Assembly (NCBI GenBank): GCA_038210375.1
Contig: JBBQWT010000002.1
Location: 124,001 to 188,000 of the forward strand
Direction: 5' to 3'
Origin: JBBQWT01 sp038210375
GTDB lineage: Bacteria; Acidobacteriota; Terriglobia; Terriglobales; Acidobacteriaceae
DNA: 64,000 bases
Both the position numbers and the translations under genes were made by a program. The notes under the pieces were generated by a model. That model ran no database searches and was not told where the DNA came from. It saw only the letters and a program-made list of their open reading frames with translations. Shown piece by piece: positions 60,391-64,000 of this stretch (its first letter is position 1; each line of letters starts with the position of its first letter).

Positions 60391-61056
60391 CTAATGCAAC
60401 AGCCAGTCCCCGGTTTTCTCGGTGAAGGTCAATGCGTATCGAGGATACTCGGTCTCCGGCAACTCGGAGCGAACGATTCGGGCGAAACCGGCATCTTCGG
60501 CCTGGGCACGGAGAAGATGAACGCGCACGATGGCGTCCACCGGCAGCGCGATCGGGCACGCGCACAGGAAGCCATTCTTGCCGGCGTTTTCGGTGGTGGT
60601 CAGAATCCCAAAATCTTTTTCGCGCGCGTCCTTGCCGCTCAGCTTCATCGGTACTCTCAGCCCCACCCTGATCCCATTGCGGCGTTCCTGGCGGCGGTTC
60701 TGCAGTGATTCCGCCAGCGCCGCCCGCAGCGCTTCGAAATTTACCGGCTTCTCGAAGTAGGCTGAGGCCCCCAGGTCGTGGCAGAAGTCCTTGGTTTTCG
60801 CTCCCGCCTCGCCGCTGATGATGAATACCGGGATCAACTGGGTCGCGCTGAACGACGTAAAGGTCTTGCACAACTCAAAACCCGAATAGCCTGGCATCCG
60901 CAAATCCAGCAGAATGACATCCGGCTTGTGTTCGAGAGCCAGCGATAGCGCTTGTTCTGGTTGGCCGGTGTCAAAAATCTCGTATGCGTCCACCAGATTC
61001 AATCGCACCAGCCGGCGCATCGCTTCATCGTCATCCACGATCAGAATCTTTGCCAT
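60391..61056 (-). CDS. Response regulator with receiver and PilZ-like domain
   Basis: 221 residues from ATG 61056, which has AGGAG nine bases upstream. The receiver domain (about 1-120) starts MAKILIVDDDEAMRRLVRLN; the phosphoacceptor Asp is in VILLDLRMPG, the Thr/Ser switch is in IPVFIISGEAG, and the Lys is in AYFEKPVNF. After a linker, a PilZ-type domain carries ERRNGIRVGLRVPMKLSG and an ENAGKNGFLC segment resembling the D/NxSxxG c-di-GMP motif. The motifs are imperfect, so c-di-GMP binding is uncertain. It begins 29 bp after the stop of the hybrid kinase gene, making the two a likely two-component operon. Confidence 0.88.
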   Translation of the reverse strand: MAKILIVDDDEAMRRLVRLNLVDAYEIFDTGQPEQALSLALEHKPDVILLDLRMPGYSGFELCKTFTSFSATQLIPVFIISGEAGAKTKDFCHDLGASAYFEKPVNFEALRAALAESLQNRRQERRNGIRVGLRVPMKLSGKDAREKDFGILTTTENAGKNGFLCACPIALPVDAIVRVHLLRAQAEDAGFARIVRSELPETEYPRYALTFTEKTGDWLLH

Positions 61057-61085
61057 GGTCTTGATCTCCTGCTGCACTGCAAATT

Positions 61086-63386
61086 TCAATTTCCGGAGAG
61101 CTTACCTTCGAAGGCCACCGGGTCGGCTGCCGGCATCGCCTTCGGTCTGGGGCCTCCGTCGAGCACTGACCTGACCCGGGAAATCAAAGCGTCTTCGGTA
61201 AAGGGCTTTTGCAGCAGGTTCGATCCCGCTGCCAGCACTCCATCGCCGCCGGCAAAGGAATCGGTGTAACCCGAAATGAAAAGCACTTTGAGGTCGCGGT
61301 GGCGCGCGCTCAAAATCTCCGCCAGCACCCGCCCGTTTTTCCCCGGCATGATCACGTCAGTGACCAGCAGGTGGATCTTACCCGGGTGCTCAGCAGCAAC
61401 GTTAAGCGCCTGCTCGGCATTGGCGGCGCTTAACACGCGAAATCCGTGGGAGCTCAGAATGGAGGCGGCCAGCCGCCGTAGCGGCTCCGCATCCTCCGTA
61501 AGCAAAATTGTCTCCCAACCGCCAACATTCTCGGTGACATTTTTCGACGCGGACGTTGCAACCACTTGTCCATCGACCCGGGGCAGGAACACTTCGAAAG
61601 AAGCGCCCGCTCCCGGAGTGCTCTGCACCGCGATATAGCCTCCGCTCTGCTTCACCACGCCATAGACTGTGGCCAGTCCCAGGCCGGTGCCCTTGCCTAA
61701 TTCCTTGGTGGTAAAGAATGGCTCGAAAATATGGGCCAGCGTTTCCGGGTCCATCCCCATGCCGGAATCGATGACCGCGAGTCGAACGTAGCGACCCGGC
61801 CGGGCGCCATCGTGGTGGCGCGCATAAACTTCGTCGAGATCGACATTGGAAGTCTCGATGCGCAGCTTGCCCCCTTCGGGCATGGCGTCCTGGGCGTTCA
61901 CTGCCAGGTTCAAGATCACCTGCTCGATCTGGTTGCGGTCGACCTTGACCGAACCCAGATCTTCTCCCATGGCCACACTCACCGCGATGTCGGCGCCGAT
62001 GAGGCGGGGTAACATTTTCTGCATGTCCGCCACCAGTTCATTCATATTTAGCACGGTGAGCGTCAATATCTGCTGGCGGCTGAAGGCCAGGAGTTGCCGG
62101 GTGAGTGCTGCCGCGCGCTCTCCCGCTTTTTCAATTTCGGTAGCGTACTCGGCCAGCCGGCTGTTCATACCCAAACCGCGCTTCAACAACTGGCTATAAC
62201 CGATGATCACTCCCAGCAGGTTGTTGAAATCGTGCGCAATTCCTCCCGATAGCCTTCCCACCGCCTCCATTTTTCCCGCCATCTGCAGTTGCCGTTCCAG
62301 AATCCGCCGGCCGGTGATGTCTTCGACAAACATCTCGAAACATGGGGGCTGACCGGGCGCGCTTTCTGCTTGCCGGCCGCTGCATCGTACCGTGATCGCA
62401 GCCGAGCCCTTGCGCTTCCAGTCCAATTCCAGGCCTTTGAATTCTTCCCCTTGGATCAGCAGCTCGCTGAGCGCCTGAAATTCCGCCGGGGAGCGAAAAA
62501 TTTCCGACGCCAGGTTCACCTGCAACAGTTCCTCGGCGGCGCCGTATCCCAGCATCTCTTCGAGCGCCGGGTTGACGCGCAGCAACACTCCATGGCTGTT
62601 GGCGCGGCAGATTCCGTAAGGCGCATCCTCAACCACGGTGCGAAACCCGGCGTCGGCCAGGCGCAGCGCTTCCCGCGCCAACTTACGCTCCGTGATGTCG
62701 CGGTTGACGATGACAAATTTCGACGGCGCTTGTTTGGCGTCGTAGATTACGCTGGCCGTAGATTCCAGGTCGCGCCAGCTTCCGTCTTTGTGCCGGATGC
62801 GGTATTCCAGGGCCTCTCCCACCCCGCTGATGCGCGCCTGCTGGGCGGCCTGCTGCACCCTTTCACGATCCTCGGGATGGATCTGGTCCAGCGAAGACGA
62901 GGCCTTTAACTCTTCGGGGGAATAACCCAGCACCGTCTGGTACGAAAGACTGTTATAGATGCGGCGGCCTTCCATATCCACCACCGCGATCATGTCCGCG
63001 ACGTTTTCGCTGATCAGGCGGAACAACTCTTCGCGCTCGAATAATCGGCGACGCACCCGGTGGATCTGCCATTGCTGGTAAACGGTGTAAATGTCGAACA
63101 GCAGCACCACCGCCACCAGCCCGCGGATGGCCGGCGGAAACATCAGCCACGAGATTTCCTGCTGGCGGTCTTGCAACTCCGGCACGATGAATGAAACCAC
63201 GCCCAAGGTAAGCACCAGGGTTACTGCCATGGCGGCCAGCCACAACAACCATTCGCGCCGCTCCGCCCGCCGGAAGACCACCGACGAATTTTCGCTTTCG
63301 GCACGCGGCAGCGGCTGCGCCTTTTCCATATTCGAGCTGGTCAACTTATGGGCCTCACGACCGGCAGCGCTCGCCGGCCATTTCAT
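61086..63386 (-). CDS. Hybrid sensor histidine kinase with PAS domains and a C-terminal receiver
   Basis: 766 residues. Two membrane helices (about 48-68 and 85-102) are followed by PAS 1 (about 115-235, with [20 protein letters not shown]), PAS 2 (about 240-355, with [21 protein letters not shown]), a HisKA domain with the phospho-His in [19 protein letters not shown], and an HATPase domain ([53 protein letters not shown]). The receiver (about 625-745) has the Asp in [10 protein letters not shown] and Lys in LLQKPFTE. It probably phosphorylates its own receiver or the downstream response regulator. The signal is unknown; the PAS domains suggest redox or small-ligand sensing. Confidence 0.94.
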   Translation of the reverse strand: MKWPASAAGREAHKLTSSNMEKAQPLPRAESENSSVVFRRAERREWLLWLAAMAVTLVLTLGVVSFIVPELQDRQQEISWLMFPPAIRGLVAVVLLFDIYTVYQQWQIHRVRRRLFEREELFRLISENVADMIAVVDMEGRRIYNSLSYQTVLGYSPEELKASSSLDQIHPEDRERVQQAAQQARISGVGEALEYRIRHKDGSWRDLESTASVIYDAKQAPSKFVIVNRDITERKLAREALRLADAGFRTVVEDAPYGICRANSHGVLLRVNPALEEMLGYGAAEELLQVNLASEIFRSPAEFQALSELLIQGEEFKGLELDWKRKGSAAITVRCSGRQAESAPGQPPCFEMFVEDITGRRILERQLQMAGKMEAVGRLSGGIAHDFNNLLGVIIGYSQLLKRGLGMNSRLAEYATEIEKAGERAAALTRQLLAFSRQQILTLTVLNMNELVADMQKMLPRLIGADIAVSVAMGEDLGSVKVDRNQIEQVILNLAVNAQDAMPEGGKLRIETSNVDLDEVYARHHDGARPGRYVRLAVIDSGMGMDPETLAHIFEPFFTTKELGKGTGLGLATVYGVVKQSGGYIAVQSTPGAGASFEVFLPRVDGQVVATSASKNVTENVGGWETILLTEDAEPLRRLAASILSSHGFRVLSAANAEQALNVAAEHPGKIHLLVTDVIMPGKNGRVLAEILSARHRDLKVLFISGYTDSFAGGDGVLAAGSNLLQKPFTEDALISRVRSVLDGGPRPKAMPAADPVAFEGKLSGN

Positions 63387-63684
63387 GTCTCACTCTAGCA
63401 CCCGCGGATTTGCTGTACGAATCTAAGTGCGTATGCAGCTTGCTGCGCTTCCCGTTCCGGCACGTGCGTTCCAATCAGGAAAGTCATCGGCTGGCCTTGG
63501 TTCCCTTTACAAAACGCCAAAGAAGAGCAGATTGGCCCCGTTCTCGCGTTAAGCGTAGAACCTTTTATCCTCTCCAGCTGTTGGACTTTGATTCATCACG
63601 CCTAAATCCGGCAATCAAAACTGTGATGCTGTCCATACGAACTTTCGATTGGAGGATGCCCGCAGAGCAAGTGAGTATGAATCC
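63387..63684. other. Intergenic region upstream of gltB
   Basis: 298 bp between divergent genes with no supported feature. I looked for a glutamine riboswitch and found none of its conserved core. Confidence 0.4.
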
Positions 63685-64000
63685 ATGCGAATTTCCACCC
63701 GCAACGGAGTAGTCGACGATCACGACGCCTGTGGGGTCGGTTTCATCGCGCAACTCGGCAGTGCCGGCTCGCACGAAGTTCTGCAGCGCGCCCTCACCGC
63801 CCTGCTCCGGCTCTCCCATCGCGGCGGCGTCGACGCCGACGGCCTCAGCGGCGATGGCGCCGGCTTGCTCACCGCCATTCCCATGGATTTCATCAGGCGC
63901 CAAGCCAAAAAAGCCGGCTTTCACCTGCCTGCAACCTTCGGGCTGGGAATGATATTTCTGTGGCCGGGCGCCGAAGACCAATCCTGCACCCTAATCGAAA
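63685..64000 (+). CDS. gltB: Glutamate synthase large subunit, N-terminal part (runs off the right edge)
   Basis: Class II glutamine amidotransferase domain of NADPH- or ferredoxin-dependent glutamate synthase. From the ATG at 63685 the product reads MRISTRNGVVDDHDACGVGF; Cys16 in DACGVGFIA would become the N-terminal nucleophile after propeptide removal. The segment ALLRLSHRGGVDADGLSGDGAGLLTAIP is the conserved GATase II signature. 105 codons are in the window. Whether the enzyme pairs with a GltD small subunit cannot be seen. Confidence 0.93.
   Translation, partial: MRISTRNGVVDDHDACGVGFIAQLGSAGSHEVLQRALTALLRLSHRGGVDADGLSGDGAGLLTAIPMDFIRRQAKKAGFHLPATFGLGMIFLWPGAEDQSCTLIE

Noticed and set aside
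63387..63684. Glutamine riboswitch ahead of gltB
   Set aside because: No recognisable conserved core or paired stems; the leader shows no matching segments.
1..64000. rRNA and tRNA genes
   Set aside because: I looked for TTCGAATCC-like T-arms and rRNA signature stretches and found none; a dedicated covariance search could still find a divergent one.

Overview
The window looks like a chromosomal segment of an Acidobacteriota species (class Terriglobia, possibly near the Koribacter group). This rests on the GC-rich coding style, a 1095-residue Oar-type TonB-dependent receptor with an N-terminal carboxypeptidase-regulatory domain, a CRTAC1/ASPIC protein paired with a TPR multiheme cytochrome, a tannase-family esterase, futalosine-pathway menaquinone synthesis, and many short intergenic inverted repeats. 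I see no rRNA, tRNA, CRISPR array or intact insertion sequence.

Layout: 1-2621 holds ftsQ-ftsA-ftsZ on the minus strand (ftsZ runs off the left edge). 2770-6057 is the TonB-dependent receptor. 6444-9070 holds a small orphan protein, a PiT phosphate transporter with its DUF47/PhoU-like partner, and an unknown protein. 9260-18725 carries a fused acyl ligase-ACP-acyltransferase, a Tat-exported glycosylasparaginase-like enzyme, mqnE, rlmN with a GNAT acetyltransferase, a cold-shock protein and an M16 protease. 19177-23098 is a pilin locus: two tandem type IV pilins behind a sigma-54-type promoter, then an ABC ATPase, a permease and a TPR protein, resembling the Myxococcus pilA-pilGHI arrangement. 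23099-26183 is an AT-richer accessory stretch with a degenerate tandem array, a TonB-like protein and two small unknown genes. 26184-30476 holds lolA, a TMTC-like TPR membrane protein and a tannase-family esterase. 31284-37696 is a type IV pilus/type II secretion operon (pilC, pilB, pilM, pilN, pilO, a pilP-like gene and an atypical pseudopilin).

38159-49102 contains an A-type Fe-S carrier, a HEAT-repeat protein, a TMEM175-type channel, a duplicated DUF6328 protein, DUF4126, an M20 peptidase, an aldo/keto reductase, an M3 oligopeptidase, a small membrane protein and dxs. 49209-58515 is a surface/redox block: CRTAC1 protein, five-heme TPR cytochrome, OmpA-like protein, and a lipoprotein with five Ig-like repeats and a DUF3494 domain. 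59044-60172 looks like a broken zinc-ribbon/coiled-coil gene. 60391-63386 is a hybrid histidine kinase with a receiver-PilZ regulator. The right edge is the start of gltB.

The strongest joined-up story is type IV pilus biology split over two loci: a sigma-54/PilR-style controlled pilin locus with its own ABC exporter, and a separate assembly-platform operon. The most unusual non-coding content is (i) a dispersed inverted-repeat family with cores near GTCATTCTGACG..CCGGGG, often in inverted pairs, (ii) a 345-bp segment bounded by 41-42-bp inverted repeats, and (iii) two degenerate tandem arrays with periods of about 34 and 30 bp, whose units each carry a mini-palindrome that stays self-complementary while its sequence changes.
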